In this document: positions 1 to 7,536 of the stretch, one piece after another
How positions within the stretch are numbered: the stretch's first letter is position 1
Layout: every line of letters begins with the position of its first letter
Assembly (NCBI GenBank): GCA_022822125.1
Contig: JAJECF010000228.1
Location: 1 to 16,965 of the forward strand
DNA from: Alphaproteobacteria bacterium
GTDB taxonomy: Bacteria > Pseudomonadota > Alphaproteobacteria > Bin95
DNA: 16,965 bases
Reading direction: 5' to 3'
Program-made: the position numbers and the translations under genes
Notes under the pieces: model-generated
Database searches by the model: none
The model's input: the letters and a program-made list of their open reading frames with translations, nothing else
What the model was told of the DNA's origin: nothing

Positions 1-54
1 CGTTTCTTCGTTTCTCCCTCGGGTCCTGCCGCCACCGCGCTGCTCCCCGCTCAT
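1..54 (-). CDS. Possible N-terminus of a leftward gene, cut by the window edge
   Basis: An open frame starts at an ATG on the minus strand (54-52) and runs off the left edge after 18 codons. It reads MSGEQRGGGRTRGRNEET. A short, basic, Gly/Arg-rich tail ending in a polar Glu-Glu-Thr resembles the disordered N-terminus that precedes the helix-turn-helix of many TetR-family repressors, but that is only a resemblance. No strong ribosome binding site is visible. A weak promoter-like pair lies upstream on the same strand: CTGAAA at 104-99, a 16-base spacer, then TATTAT at 82-77. This could equally be non-coding. Confidence 0.3.
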   Translation of the reverse strand, partial: MSGEQRGGGRTRGRNEET

Positions 55-226
55 CACACCATTCAATCGAGGCCGCATAATAAGGCATGAATGATGCATT
101 TCAGATGGAATTCTAGTACACCACCCTTCGCTGCATGGGCGAGCAGGAATGGCAACCATATAAACGCCGCATAAATATGATTCATCCAAGCATATATATG
201 GTTATATCGATCCAGTGCTGTTCCGC

Positions 227-340
227 TGCCCATAATTGGCACCAAGAACCCAGGATACACACCTGTGTGCAACTTTTATCGATCAGTGCCCTTTCTGTTA
301 TACGGCACTCAATCCAGCCAGGAACTGCTTGACATGGCTG
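227..340. repeat. Cluster of four short inverted repeats
   Basis: Four small dyads follow each other: TGCC (227-230) with GGCA (238-241); ACACA (257-261) with TGTGT (264-268); AGTGCC (285-290) with GGCACT (304-309); CAGCCA (315-320) with TGGCTG (335-340). The last one encloses the -35 hexamer TTGACA at 329-334, which is where a repressor operator could sit. Alternatively, the stems could fold in an RNA crossing the region. Each arm is only 4-6 bases, so a single one could arise by chance; the clustering is what is notable. Confidence 0.4.
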
Positions 341-357
341 ATAACCTACTGTATATC
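329..357 (+). promoter_or_regulatory. Sigma70-like promoter, rightward
   Basis: A perfect -35 hexamer TTGACA (329-334) is followed by a 17-base spacer and TATATC (352-357), which matches four of six positions of TATAAT. Transcription would start near 364 and run right. No gene on the plus strand starts within reach: only a four-codon ORF (388-402, MSVV, with GGGAG at 370-374) is seen. After that, the transcript would be antisense to the esterase gene. It may therefore make a small or antisense RNA, or be a remnant promoter. Confidence 0.45.
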
Positions 358-510
358 AAGGAAAGAAACGGGAGACTACCTCAATCCATGTCAGTGGTGT
401 GAGCAGAAAAAATCCAAAAATTTTTTGCCACACATCATGACATCTCTCTCGACATGTCCGGGAGGCGTCCGGGAAGCCGCGCCGGATCGCCCCTGCCGGG
501 ACGGGCGGGA

Positions 511-1611
511 TTATTCCGCTCCGGCGGCCGGCACCCCCTTCAGCCAGGCGAGCACGGCGGCGCATTCCTCGGTCGGGAAGGCGTGGGCCAGGTCCGGCAG
601 CTCGCGGTATGTGACGGCGGCGCCGCGAGCGGAAAACGCATCGCGGGCGGCCCGCGCAATTCCGACCGGGAACATCCAGTCAAGCGCGCCATGCGCCAGA
701 TAGATCGGCAGGCCGCCGAGCCGGTCGGCATTGGCGAACTCCAGCAGCATGGGGTGGAACGTGCCGGCGAAGGGCGCCAGATGCGTCCAGGGGCCGTCCG
801 ACGGCAGGGCCGATACATAGCTGAAGGTCGCGCCGTCGCTCATGCCGGTCAGCAGCAGCCGCTCCGGGTCCACCGCATGCCGCTTCCTTATTTCCGCAAC
901 GATTTCGAGCAGACGCGGCGTGTCCGGATCGTCGCCCATCAGCGCCCAGGTCCGGGCGGTCGAGGTCGGCGCGGCGAGGATCGCGCCTGCGGTGCGCGCG
1001 GCGCGGAGCCAGCTCCAGAGAAACAGCCGCCCGTGGCCGCCGCCGCCATGCAGCGCGACGACGAGCGGCGCAAGCGCGTCCGGGTCGAGGTCCTCCGGCA
1101 CGAACAGCGACCAGCCGCCGCGCTCGCCGCGGCTATTGCCGAAATGCGTGACGCCCGCTTCCCGCGCCGCCGGCCGGGCGAGCCGCTCCAGGCGCTCCCC
1201 GTCGCCGCGCGCCGAGGGTTCGAGGAAGAACTTGTTGACCGGCGGCAGCATGGGCGCCAGCGGATAGAGAGTTTCCAGCGCCGGGGCGCGGGCGCGCGTA
1301 CCGCGCAGCGCCTCCTGCATGTCGAGGGTTCCGCCCGCAACCTCCATGCGCGCCAGCGCGTCGAGCGCGGTGTCGGCGCTGCCGGAGAGCGCCTGCTTTG
1401 GCCCGTCGAGCCTCTCCGGCCAGTCGGCTTCTTCAAGCGCCGGGCGCGCCTGCCGGAGCGCTTCATCGAGCGGCGCGAGGATCGACCACAGCCGCTCCAG
1501 CCCCTCCGGATGGAGATTGCGGGCCGCGAACTCGAGGCCGTCCAGCGCGTTCAGCAGCGGCGGCAGAATTCCGGTTATCGCATCGACAAGGCGGTCGTTC
1601 TCGTCTGTCAT
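511..1611 (-). CDS. Serine esterase/hydrolase, alpha/beta-hydrolase fold (366 aa)
   Basis: The C-terminal half (about residues 165-360) is an alpha/beta hydrolase of the phospholipase/carboxylesterase or PHB-depolymerase-like type. The oxyanion loop HGGGG is at 188-192, the nucleophile elbow GMSDG at 256-260 (Ser258), a probable acid Asp311 in GALDW, and the catalytic His343 in LAHAF. It should hydrolyse an ester or related bond; the substrate is unknown. The N-terminal 160 residues are mostly helical and unrecognised. No signal peptide is visible, so it is probably cytoplasmic. I chose the ATG giving MTDENDR; another in-frame ATG lies six codons upstream (1629) and neither has a clear ribosome binding site. 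It is divergent from the MFS gene, with about 116 bases between the starts. Confidence 0.85.
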   Translation of the reverse strand: MTDENDRLVDAITGILPPLLNALDGLEFAARNLHPEGLERLWSILAPLDEALRQARPALEEADWPERLDGPKQALSGSADTALDALARMEVAGGTLDMQEALRGTRARAPALETLYPLAPMLPPVNKFFLEPSARGDGERLERLARPAAREAGVTHFGNSRGERGGWSLFVPEDLDPDALAPLVVALHGGGGHGRLFLWSWLRAARTAGAILAAPTSTARTWALMGDDPDTPRLLEIVAEIRKRHAVDPERLLLTGMSDGATFSYVSALPSDGPWTHLAPFAGTFHPMLLEFANADRLGGLPIYLAHGALDWMFPVGIARAARDAFSARGAAVTYRELPDLAHAFPTEECAAVLAWLKGVPAAGAE

Positions 1612-1727
1612 GGGCGCGCAGGGTAGCATGACGCCGGCCGGGACCGCGCCGGGGCGGAGAAAGACCGATTAGCGATATCCAGCTTGAGCGCTCCTCCCCG
1701 CGGCGCGGCGTATTCGCCCCCTTCGCC

Positions 1728-2945
1728 GTGCGCAGCTTCCGCTTCCAGTGGCCGGGCGACCTCACAACGTCGCTCGCCTTCGAGATGGAGACGCTGATCC
1801 TCAACTGGTTCGTGCTGGTCGCGACCGGATCGGTGATGCTCCAGACCGCTTTCGCCGCGCTACAGTTCCTCGGCACGCTGCTCGCGCCGGCGCTGGGCTC
1901 GCTGGCCGACCGGCTCGGCCGGCGCGCGATGATCGCGGCGATGCGCGGCTTCTACCTGCTGCTCGCGGGCTGCCTTGCCGCGCTCGGCCTCACGGACAGG
2001 CTCGACCCGCCTGCGGTGTTCGCCATCGCGGCGCTTGCCGGGCTGGTCCGCCCCTCCGACCTGGTGATGCGCAACGCGCTGGTCGGCGACACCATGGCCG
2101 ACCGCCTGCTTGTCAACGCCATGGGGTTTTCGCGCACGACGCAGGATCTGGCGCGCATCGCCGGCGCGCTGCTCGGCGCAACGCTGCTCCAGTCGCTCGG
2201 CATCGGCCCGGCTTATCTGGTCGTCGGCGCCTTCTACCTGGCGGCCTTCGCGCTCAGCTTCGGCGTCGGCGGGCGGCGGGCGCGTCCGCGCGGCAGAGGC
2301 CTGTCCATGCTGGCGGAACTCCGGGCCGGGTTCCGGCATATCCGGCGCACGCCCGCGCTCATGGCGGCGATGTGGCTCGCCTTCCTGGTCAATCTCACGG
2401 GCTTCCCCGTCTCCAGCGGGCTCATGCCCTATGCCGCGCGCGAGGTGTACGGGCTGGACGCCGTCGGCCTCTCGCATCTTCTGGCGAGTTACGCCGCCGG
2501 CGCCTTCATCGGCTCCTTCGCCATGGCCGTGGGCGGCGGCCCGCGCCGCTCGCCGGTCGGCGCCGTGTTCGCAGGCGTGGCGGTCTGGTACCTGCTGCTG
2601 ATGGTCTTCTCGCAAATGACCGAGAAATGGGCCGGCATGGCGGTGATGGTCGCCGTCGGCACGGTGCAGGGCGTGGCGATGATCGGCCTCTCCGTATTCC
2701 TGCTCCGCCGCAGCAATGCCCGGCTCCGGGGCCTGGTGATGGGCGTGCGCATGCTCGCGGTTTACGGCATGGCCCTCGGCCTGCCGCTCGGCGGCGCGCT
2801 GATCGAAACGGTCGGCTATCGGGCGACGGTGGCGGGCTATGCGTTCGCCGGCCTGGCGGGCGCGGCGTTGATCGCGTTCCGCTGGCGCCATGACCTTTTC
2901 GGAGCGGAAGCCGCTGGACGGCGTTTGCGAAAGCCGGCAGGCTGA
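1728..2945 (+). CDS. MFS transporter (405 aa from GTG; true start may be upstream)
   Basis: This is a hydrophobic protein with roughly 10-12 membrane segments. The MFS loop motif between helices 2 and 3, GSLADRLGRR, is at residues 57-66. A central basic loop (about 181-205) separates the two halves. It should be an inner-membrane proton-driven exporter or importer of a small molecule; direction and substrate are not readable. The GTG at 1728 lacks a ribosome binding site and places a SFRFQW segment right at the N-terminus, where such proteins usually have 15-25 more residues. The frame is open upstream to a stop at 1629 with no ATG/GTG/TTG. The only near-standard codon there is ATT at 1668, preceded by GGAG at 1656-1659. 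It ends 31 bases before the monooxygenase gene, so the two are probably co-transcribed. Confidence 0.88.
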   Translation: MRSFRFQWPGDLTTSLAFEMETLILNWFVLVATGSVMLQTAFAALQFLGTLLAPALGSLADRLGRRAMIAAMRGFYLLLAGCLAALGLTDRLDPPAVFAIAALAGLVRPSDLVMRNALVGDTMADRLLVNAMGFSRTTQDLARIAGALLGATLLQSLGIGPAYLVVGAFYLAAFALSFGVGGRRARPRGRGLSMLAELRAGFRHIRRTPALMAAMWLAFLVNLTGFPVSSGLMPYAAREVYGLDAVGLSHLLASYAAGAFIGSFAMAVGGGPRRSPVGAVFAGVAVWYLLLMVFSQMTEKWAGMAVMVAVGTVQGVAMIGLSVFLLRRSNARLRGLVMGVRMLAVYGMALGLPLGGALIETVGYRATVAGYAFAGLAGAALIAFRWRHDLFGAEAAGRRLRKPAG

Positions 2946-2976
2946 ACGGGAAAGAACAGAGACAGAAGCTGCAAAC

Positions 2977-4335
2977 ATGAGCCGAAAACCCGACCGACAA
3001 ATGGCGCTGGTCGCCTTCCTGCAGGCGCAGAATTGCTCGACGCTGCCGGCCGCCTGGCGCCACCCGGACGCAAGGCTGGACTTCATGTCGGCCGATTACT
3101 ACCGCGACCTCGCCCGGCTGCTGGAGCACGGCAAGTTCGATATCGGCTTCTTCGACGACCGGCTCGCCATGCCGGACATGTTCGGCAAGGACCACGCGCA
3201 CACCGTCGAGCACGGCATACGCTGCGTGAAGATGGACCCGATCGTGACCCTGATGGCGATGGGCATGGCGACGGAGCGCCTCGGCCTCGGCGCCACCTGC
3301 TCGACGACCTATTACGACCCGTTCCATGTCGCGCGCATGTTCTCGACGCTCGACCTCATGTCCAGCGGCCGCGCGGCCTGGAATGTCGTCACCTCCGTCA
3401 ATGAGAACGAGGCGCTCAATATGGGGCGCGAGGGCGTGACCGAACACGACCTGCGCTACGACCGGGCGGACGAGTTCATGGAAGTGGTGCATGGCCACTG
3501 GGACGCCTGGGACGACGATGCGCTGGTCATGGACCAGCAGAACAACGTGTTCGCCGACCCGGACAAGGTTCACCGGCTCGACCATGAAGGGCCGTTCTTC
3601 AAGTCCCGCGGGCCGTTCACCGTGCCGCGTTCGGCCCAGGGCCATCCGGTGGTCATCCAGGCGGGCCAGTCCGGGCGCGGGCGGCGTTTCGCGGCGCGCT
3701 GGGGCGAGCTCATCTTCGTCGCCTATCCGAGCCTCGAAGCGGCGAAACCCGCCTACAAGGCGCTCAAGGACGACTGCGCCGCGCACGGGCGCGACCCGGA
3801 CAGCATGAAGATCGCGAGCCTCTTCTACCCGATGGTGGGCGAGAGCCTGATGGAGGCCGAGGACAAGCGCGCGCTCTACGACACGCTGCCGAACGAAACC
3901 GACCAGCTCTCGCTGCTCTCGGAGGCGCTCAATTACGACTTCGCCAGGAAGGGCATGGACGAGCCGTTCAGCGACGAGGAAATGGAGGGCCTGACCGGCA
4001 TGCAATCGATGCGCGACCGGGCCGTGCAGGTGACCGGCAATCCGAATCCGACCGTGCGCGATTTCATGACCGCCACCGGCCGCGGGCTCCTCAAGGACCC
4101 CTGGGTCGGCGGGCCGAAGGAGATCGCGGATCGGATGGAGGAGTTCTTCACCGAGCGCGGATCGGACGGCTTCGTCATCGGTGCAACGCATTTCCACGGC
4201 TCCTTCGAGGACCTCATCCAGCATGTCGTGCCGGAGCTGCAGAAGCGCGGCCTCTACCGCAAGGACTACACCGGCCCCACGCTGCGCGACCATCTCGGCC
4301 TCGACTATCCGCCGCCGGGACACTGGCGGGGCTGA
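2977..4335 (+). CDS. FMN-dependent luciferase-like monooxygenase, NtaA/SnaA/DszA family (452 aa)
   Basis: The whole length matches the NtaA/SnaA/DszA group, the oxygenase component of two-component flavin monooxygenases. These use FMNH2 supplied by a separate reductase to oxidise N-, S- or C-containing organic compounds. Visible hallmarks are the segment [15 protein letters not shown] (112-126) with [10 protein letters not shown] (131-140), the phosphate-binding [14 protein letters not shown] (228-241), GSDGFVIG (395-402) and the C-terminal LQKRGLYR (421-428). The length is typical for the family. The ATG at 2977 begins MSRKPDRQ; an open frame extends upstream but overlaps the MFS gene and is unlikely to be used. 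No flavin reductase gene is present in the window, so the reductant must come from elsewhere. It is the second gene of the five-gene run. The substrate is unknown. Confidence 0.92.
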   Translation: MSRKPDRQMALVAFLQAQNCSTLPAAWRHPDARLDFMSADYYRDLARLLEHGKFDIGFFDDRLAMPDMFGKDHAHTVEHGIRCVKMDPIVTLMAMGMATERLGLGATCSTTYYDPFHVARMFSTLDLMSSGRAAWNVVTSVNENEALNMGREGVTEHDLRYDRADEFMEVVHGHWDAWDDDALVMDQQNNVFADPDKVHRLDHEGPFFKSRGPFTVPRSAQGHPVVIQAGQSGRGRRFAARWGELIFVAYPSLEAAKPAYKALKDDCAAHGRDPDSMKIASLFYPMVGESLMEAEDKRALYDTLPNETDQLSLLSEALNYDFARKGMDEPFSDEEMEGLTGMQSMRDRAVQVTGNPNPTVRDFMTATGRGLLKDPWVGGPKEIADRMEEFFTERGSDGFVIGATHFHGSFEDLIQHVVPELQKRGLYRKDYTGPTLRDHLGLDYPPPGHWRG

Positions 4336-4342
4336 GGCGGGG

Positions 4343-4365
4343 CGGTCCGTCAGGCTCCCGGACCG
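4343..4365 (+). repeat. Intercistronic stem-loop
   Basis: CGGTCCG (4343-4349) and CGGACCG (4359-4365) form a perfect 7-bp stem with a 9-base loop. It lies between the stop of the luciferase-like monooxygenase and the start of the FAD oxidoreductase. No T-run follows, so it is more likely a processing or mRNA-stability element, or a weak attenuator, than an intrinsic terminator. Confidence 0.4.
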
Positions 4366-4397
4366 GGGACGGCGAAGCGGGGAAGGAACCGGCGAGC

Positions 4398-5507
4398 ATG
4401 GCGGAGCGGGTGGAATGCGTCGTCATCGGCGCGGGCGTGGTCGGCCTCGCCTGCGCCAGGCGGCTCGCCATGGCCGGGCTTGAGGTGATCGTGCTGGAGG
4501 CCGCCGAGGCCATCGGCACCGAGACCAGTTCCCGCAATAGCGAGGTCATCCACGCCGGCATCTACTATCCGGCCGGCAGCTTCAAGGCGAAGGCCTGCGT
4601 CGAGGGCAAGCATTTCCTCTACGACTACTGCGCCGAACGCGGTCTGCCGCACAAGCGGATCGGCAAGCTGATCGTGGCGTCCGACGAAAGCCGTATTCCG
4701 GAGTTGGAAGCGCTGCAGGCGCGCGCCGCCGCGAACGGCGTGCCCGATCTGGAGCTGCTGACCGGCGCGGACGTTCGCACGCTGGAGCCGGCGGTGCGCG
4801 CCGAGGCCGGGCTGCTCTCGCCGTCCACAGGCATCATAGACAGCCATGCGCTGATGCTGGCCTTCCAGGGCGATGCAGAGGAGGCGGGCGCGATGATCGC
4901 CTTCCACGCCCCGGTGCTTAGCGGCCGCGCGCTCGAAGAGGGCATCGAGATCGAGGTCGGCGGCGCGGAGCCGATGACGCTCGCCGCCGGGCTGGTCGTC
5001 AACAGCGCCGGGCTGGCCGCGCCGGCGGTCGCCGGTCGGATCGAGGGCCTCGACGCCCGGCATATTCCCGAGGCCCGGTTCGCCAAGGGCAATTACTTCT
5101 CCGTCGCCGGACGCCAGCCTTTCCGCCGCCTCGTCTATCCGATGCCGGAGGCGTCCGTGCTGGGCGTGCATGTGACGCTTGATCTCGCCGGCCAGTGCAA
5201 GTTCGGTCCCGACCTCGAATGGTTAGAGACGCCCGAATATGACGTGGACCCGGCCCGGGCCGAGCAATTCTACGACGCCGTGCGGCGCTACTATCCGGAC
5301 CTTGCCGACGGCGCGCTGCAACCGGCCTATGCCGGCATCCGCCCGAAAATCCACGGTCCCGGCGAGCCGCAGCCTGATTTCCTGCTGCAGGGGCCGGAAA
5401 CGCACGGGGTTCCGGGCCTCATCAACCTGTTCGGCATCGAATCGCCCGGCCTCACCGCGTCGCCCGCCATCGCCGAGGAGGTCGCCCGCCTGGCCGGAGC
5501 GTCGTGA
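4398..5507 (+). CDS. FAD-dependent oxidoreductase, L-2-hydroxyglutarate oxidase (LhgO)-like (369 aa)
   Basis: This is a DAO-fold FAD enzyme (COG0579 type, with L-2-hydroxyglutarate oxidase/dehydrogenase). The dinucleotide-binding GAGVVG is at residues 11-16, with the acidic end of strand 2 at Glu34. A family-typical [16 protein letters not shown] follows at 43-58. The C-terminal flavin-contact region is GIESPGLT (346-353). It would oxidise a 2-hydroxy acid or similar alcohol and pass electrons to oxygen or the quinone pool. The length is slightly shorter than the E. coli enzyme as I remember it. The start ATG has GGAAGG 5' of it (4381-4386). The last four bases overlap the GTG start of the EamA gene, implying translational coupling. 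Substrate assignment to 2-hydroxyglutarate is uncertain in this catabolic context. Confidence 0.88.
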   Translation: MAERVECVVIGAGVVGLACARRLAMAGLEVIVLEAAEAIGTETSSRNSEVIHAGIYYPAGSFKAKACVEGKHFLYDYCAERGLPHKRIGKLIVASDESRIPELEALQARAAANGVPDLELLTGADVRTLEPAVRAEAGLLSPSTGIIDSHALMLAFQGDAEEAGAMIAFHAPVLSGRALEEGIEIEVGGAEPMTLAAGLVVNSAGLAAPAVAGRIEGLDARHIPEARFAKGNYFSVAGRQPFRRLVYPMPEASVLGVHVTLDLAGQCKFGPDLEWLETPEYDVDPARAEQFYDAVRRYYPDLADGALQPAYAGIRPKIHGPGEPQPDFLLQGPETHGVPGLINLFGIESPGLTASPAIAEEVARLAGAS

Positions 5508-6385
5508 CGCCGGCGGCGCCCTCGCCGGCGTTGCGCGGCATCGGCTTCGCCGTGCTGGCGGGGGCCTGTTTCGTGTGCATGCAGGCGGCCGCCAAGGCGG
5601 GGGCGGAGGCGGGCTATCCGGCGGTGCAGGTCGTCTGGGCGCGCTTCACCCTGCATCTGGCGGCCCTGGTCCTGCTGATGCCGCACCGCCTGGGCGCGCT
5701 CATCCGCACGGATCGCCCTGCCCTGCAGGTGCTGCGCGGCGGCTTCCTCGTTGCCTCCACAGCCTGCTCCTTCGCCGCGTTGGAGCTTCTGGCGCTGCCG
5801 GAGATGACCGTCATCACCTTCGTCGCGCCGCTCTTCACCATGGCGCTCGCCGTTCTCTGGCTCCGGGAACGCGTCGGTGCAAGGCGCTGGGCGGCCGCGC
5901 TTGTCGGCTTCGCCGCGGTCGCCATGGCGGCGGGCCCCGACGGGCTGACCGCGAATGCCGGCGTCGTATTGGCGCTCGGCATGGCGCTTTTCTATGCGCT
6001 CTACCAGGTGGCGACTCGCGCGCTTCGCCACGCCGCGCCCGCACCGACCGCGCTCTTCTATGCCGCGCTCGCGGGCGCTGCGGTGACTTCGGCCGTCGCG
6101 CCCTTCTTCTGGCGTGAGCCGGACCTCGCCGGCTGGGGACTGCTCGCCCTGCCCGCACTCTTCGGCGCCGTCGGGCAATATGTGCTGATCCGCGCCTATG
6201 AGACCGCCCCGGCGGGGCTGGTCGCGCCCTTCATGTATATCGAGTTCGTCTGGTCGATCGCGCTCGGGCTCGCAGTGTTCGGGTTCTTCCCCGATAGCTG
6301 GACCCTGGCGGCGGCGGCCATCATCATAGCCAGCGGCCTCTATATCCGGCACCGGGAGCGACGCGCGCCATGCAGTTCGGACTGA
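5504..6385 (+). CDS. DMT-superfamily transporter with two EamA domains (293 aa)
   Basis: This is a very hydrophobic protein with about ten membrane segments, arranged as two EamA repeats (about residues 12-142 and 153-281). Characteristic features are the paired-helix pattern with [15 protein letters not shown] (98-112) at the end of the first repeat, followed by [10 protein letters not shown] (120-129). The equivalent [15 protein letters not shown] (233-247) lies in the second repeat. It is an inner-membrane metabolite exporter or importer of unknown substrate. The GTG start overlaps the previous stop (GTGA), and the 3' end overlaps the acyl-CoA dehydrogenase start by 16 bases. This places it firmly inside the operon and suggests that it moves the pathway's substrate or product. 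Confidence 0.9.
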   Translation: MTPAAPSPALRGIGFAVLAGACFVCMQAAAKAGAEAGYPAVQVVWARFTLHLAALVLLMPHRLGALIRTDRPALQVLRGGFLVASTACSFAALELLALPEMTVITFVAPLFTMALAVLWLRERVGARRWAAALVGFAAVAMAAGPDGLTANAGVVLALGMALFYALYQVATRALRHAAPAPTALFYAALAGAAVTSAVAPFFWREPDLAGWGLLALPALFGAVGQYVLIRAYETAPAGLVAPFMYIEFVWSIALGLAVFGFFPDSWTLAAAAIIIASGLYIRHRERRAPCSSD

Positions 6386-7533
6386 CCGAAGACCAGACCG
6401 CCCTCAAGGAAGCCGCCGGCCGCTTCGCCCGCGAAGTGTTGATGCCCGGCTATCGCAAGCGCGAGGACGACGCCGCGATGGGCGCCGAGCTCATCCGCGA
6501 GATGGGCCGCCTCGGCCTCATCGCGCCCTCGCTGCCGGAACGTTACGGCGGCATGGGCCTCGACGGCGTGACGGCCGGCCTGCTGATCGAGGAGATCGCC
6601 TATGGCGACCTCAATGTGAGCTATGTGCCGCTGCTCTCCTCCCTCAGCGCCGACATCCTCGCCCGCCACGGCGACGAGGCGCTGGCCGCGGCGCGGCTGC
6701 CGGCCATCGCCGAGGGCCGCGAGACCATTGCGCTCGGCCTGACCGAGCCGCGTGGCGGGTCCGATGCGGCCAACCTGCAATTGCGGGCCCGGCGTGACGG
6801 GGACGACTGGGTGATCGACGGCGAGAAGGCTTCGATCTCCATGGCGGCCCATGCCGACAGCGTGCTGGCCATGGCGCGCACCGACCCCGACCGGCCGGGC
6901 GCGCGCGGCGTCACGGCCTTCCTGGTCGATCTGGATGCGCCGGGCGTCTCGCGCTCGGCCTATGACGACCTGGGCTCGCTCGCGGTCGGGCGCGGCTCGA
7001 TCTGGTTCGACGGCGTGCGCGTGCCGGACAGGAACCGCGTAGGTCCCGAGGGCGCCGGCTTCACCCAGACCATGCAGGGCTTCGATTATTCGCGGACCCT
7101 GATCGGCCTGCAATGTCTCGGCCCCGCCCGCGCCTCGCTCGACGAGACCTGGCCCTACACGCTGGAGCGCGAGGCCTTCGGGCGTCCGATCGCCGAGTTC
7201 CAGGGCGTCACCTTCCCGCTCGCCGAATACGACACCCAGGTGGAGGGCTGCCGGCTGCTCTGCTACCGCACGCTCTGGCTGCGCGACCAGGGGATGGCGC
7301 ACACCAAGGAGGCGGCGATGTGCAAATGGTGGGCGCCCAAGCTCTCGGTGGACACGATCCACCAGTGCCTGTTGACCCACGGCCATCTCGGCTACAGCCG
7401 CGACCTGCCGCACCAGCAGCGCCTGCGCGATGTGATGGGCCTCGAAATCGGCGACGGCACGGCGCAGATCTCCAAGATGGTGATCGCGCGCGAGACCGTC
7501 GGCCGCGCCGCCGTGCAATACGCGCGGCGGTAA
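6370..7533 (+). CDS. Acyl-CoA dehydrogenase, cyclohexanecarboxyl-CoA dehydrogenase-like (387 aa)
   Basis: This is a full-length acyl-CoA dehydrogenase: N-terminal helical domain (1-118), middle beta domain with LGLTEPRGGSD (122-132), and C-terminal helical domain with REAFGRPIAEFQG (267-279). It should remove two hydrogens from a CoA thioester, passing electrons to ETF through FAD. The usual C-terminal catalytic motif (YEGT, Glu as base) reads GDGTAQISK here (361-369), so Asp362 sits at the Glu position. From memory, this GDGT form, with a CKWWAPKL segment like that at 318-325, is seen in AliB/BadJ-type cyclohexanecarboxyl-CoA dehydrogenases, suggesting an alicyclic or branched acyl-CoA substrate. 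GGGAG lies at 6354-6358. It is the last gene of the rightward run and ends three bases from the convergent methyltransferase gene. Confidence 0.92.
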   Translation: MQFGLTEDQTALKEAAGRFAREVLMPGYRKREDDAAMGAELIREMGRLGLIAPSLPERYGGMGLDGVTAGLLIEEIAYGDLNVSYVPLLSSLSADILARHGDEALAAARLPAIAEGRETIALGLTEPRGGSDAANLQLRARRDGDDWVIDGEKASISMAAHADSVLAMARTDPDRPGARGVTAFLVDLDAPGVSRSAYDDLGSLAVGRGSIWFDGVRVPDRNRVGPEGAGFTQTMQGFDYSRTLIGLQCLGPARASLDETWPYTLEREAFGRPIAEFQGVTFPLAEYDTQVEGCRLLCYRTLWLRDQGMAHTKEAAMCKWWAPKLSVDTIHQCLLTHGHLGYSRDLPHQQRLRDVMGLEIGDGTAQISKMVIARETVGRAAVQYARR

Positions 7534-7536
7534 GGG

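Larger units (their letters stand above)
55..510. other. AT-rich intergenic region without a convincing gene
   Basis: This 456-base gap lies between the possible leftward gene and the 3' end of the esterase. By hand count, 61-420 has 160 G/C of 360 (about 44%), far below the roughly 70% of the flanking genes. It contains several short inverted repeats, a good plus-strand sigma70-like promoter (329-357), and an A-tract/T-tract block (407-426). Short open frames on both strands have no ribosome binding site, no recognisable domain and no codon bias like the neighbours, so I do not call them. The composition suggests a regulatory or non-coding RNA region, or a remnant of acquired DNA. Confidence 0.6.

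Noticed and set aside
237..253. Sigma54-like TGGCAC element
   Set aside because: TGGCAC at 237-242 has no TTGC-type -12 element at the required spacing.
135..332. Small open frame in the AT-rich gap (65 codons)
   Set aside because: No ribosome binding site, no domain, and codon use unlike the neighbours.
407..426. A-tract and T-tract as an intrinsic terminator for the esterase
   Set aside because: The nearest GC stem (439-458) is weak and about 18 bases from the T-run on the minus strand, so a classical terminator is not supported.
454..1626. Plus-strand open frame opposite the esterase
   Set aside because: The translated product is Arg/Gln-rich shadow sequence; the minus strand has a catalytic triad and GMSDG.
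2506..4323. Minus-strand open frame opposite the luciferase-like monooxygenase
   Set aside because: Shadow of the real gene; it includes His/Arg-rich stretches and no known domain.
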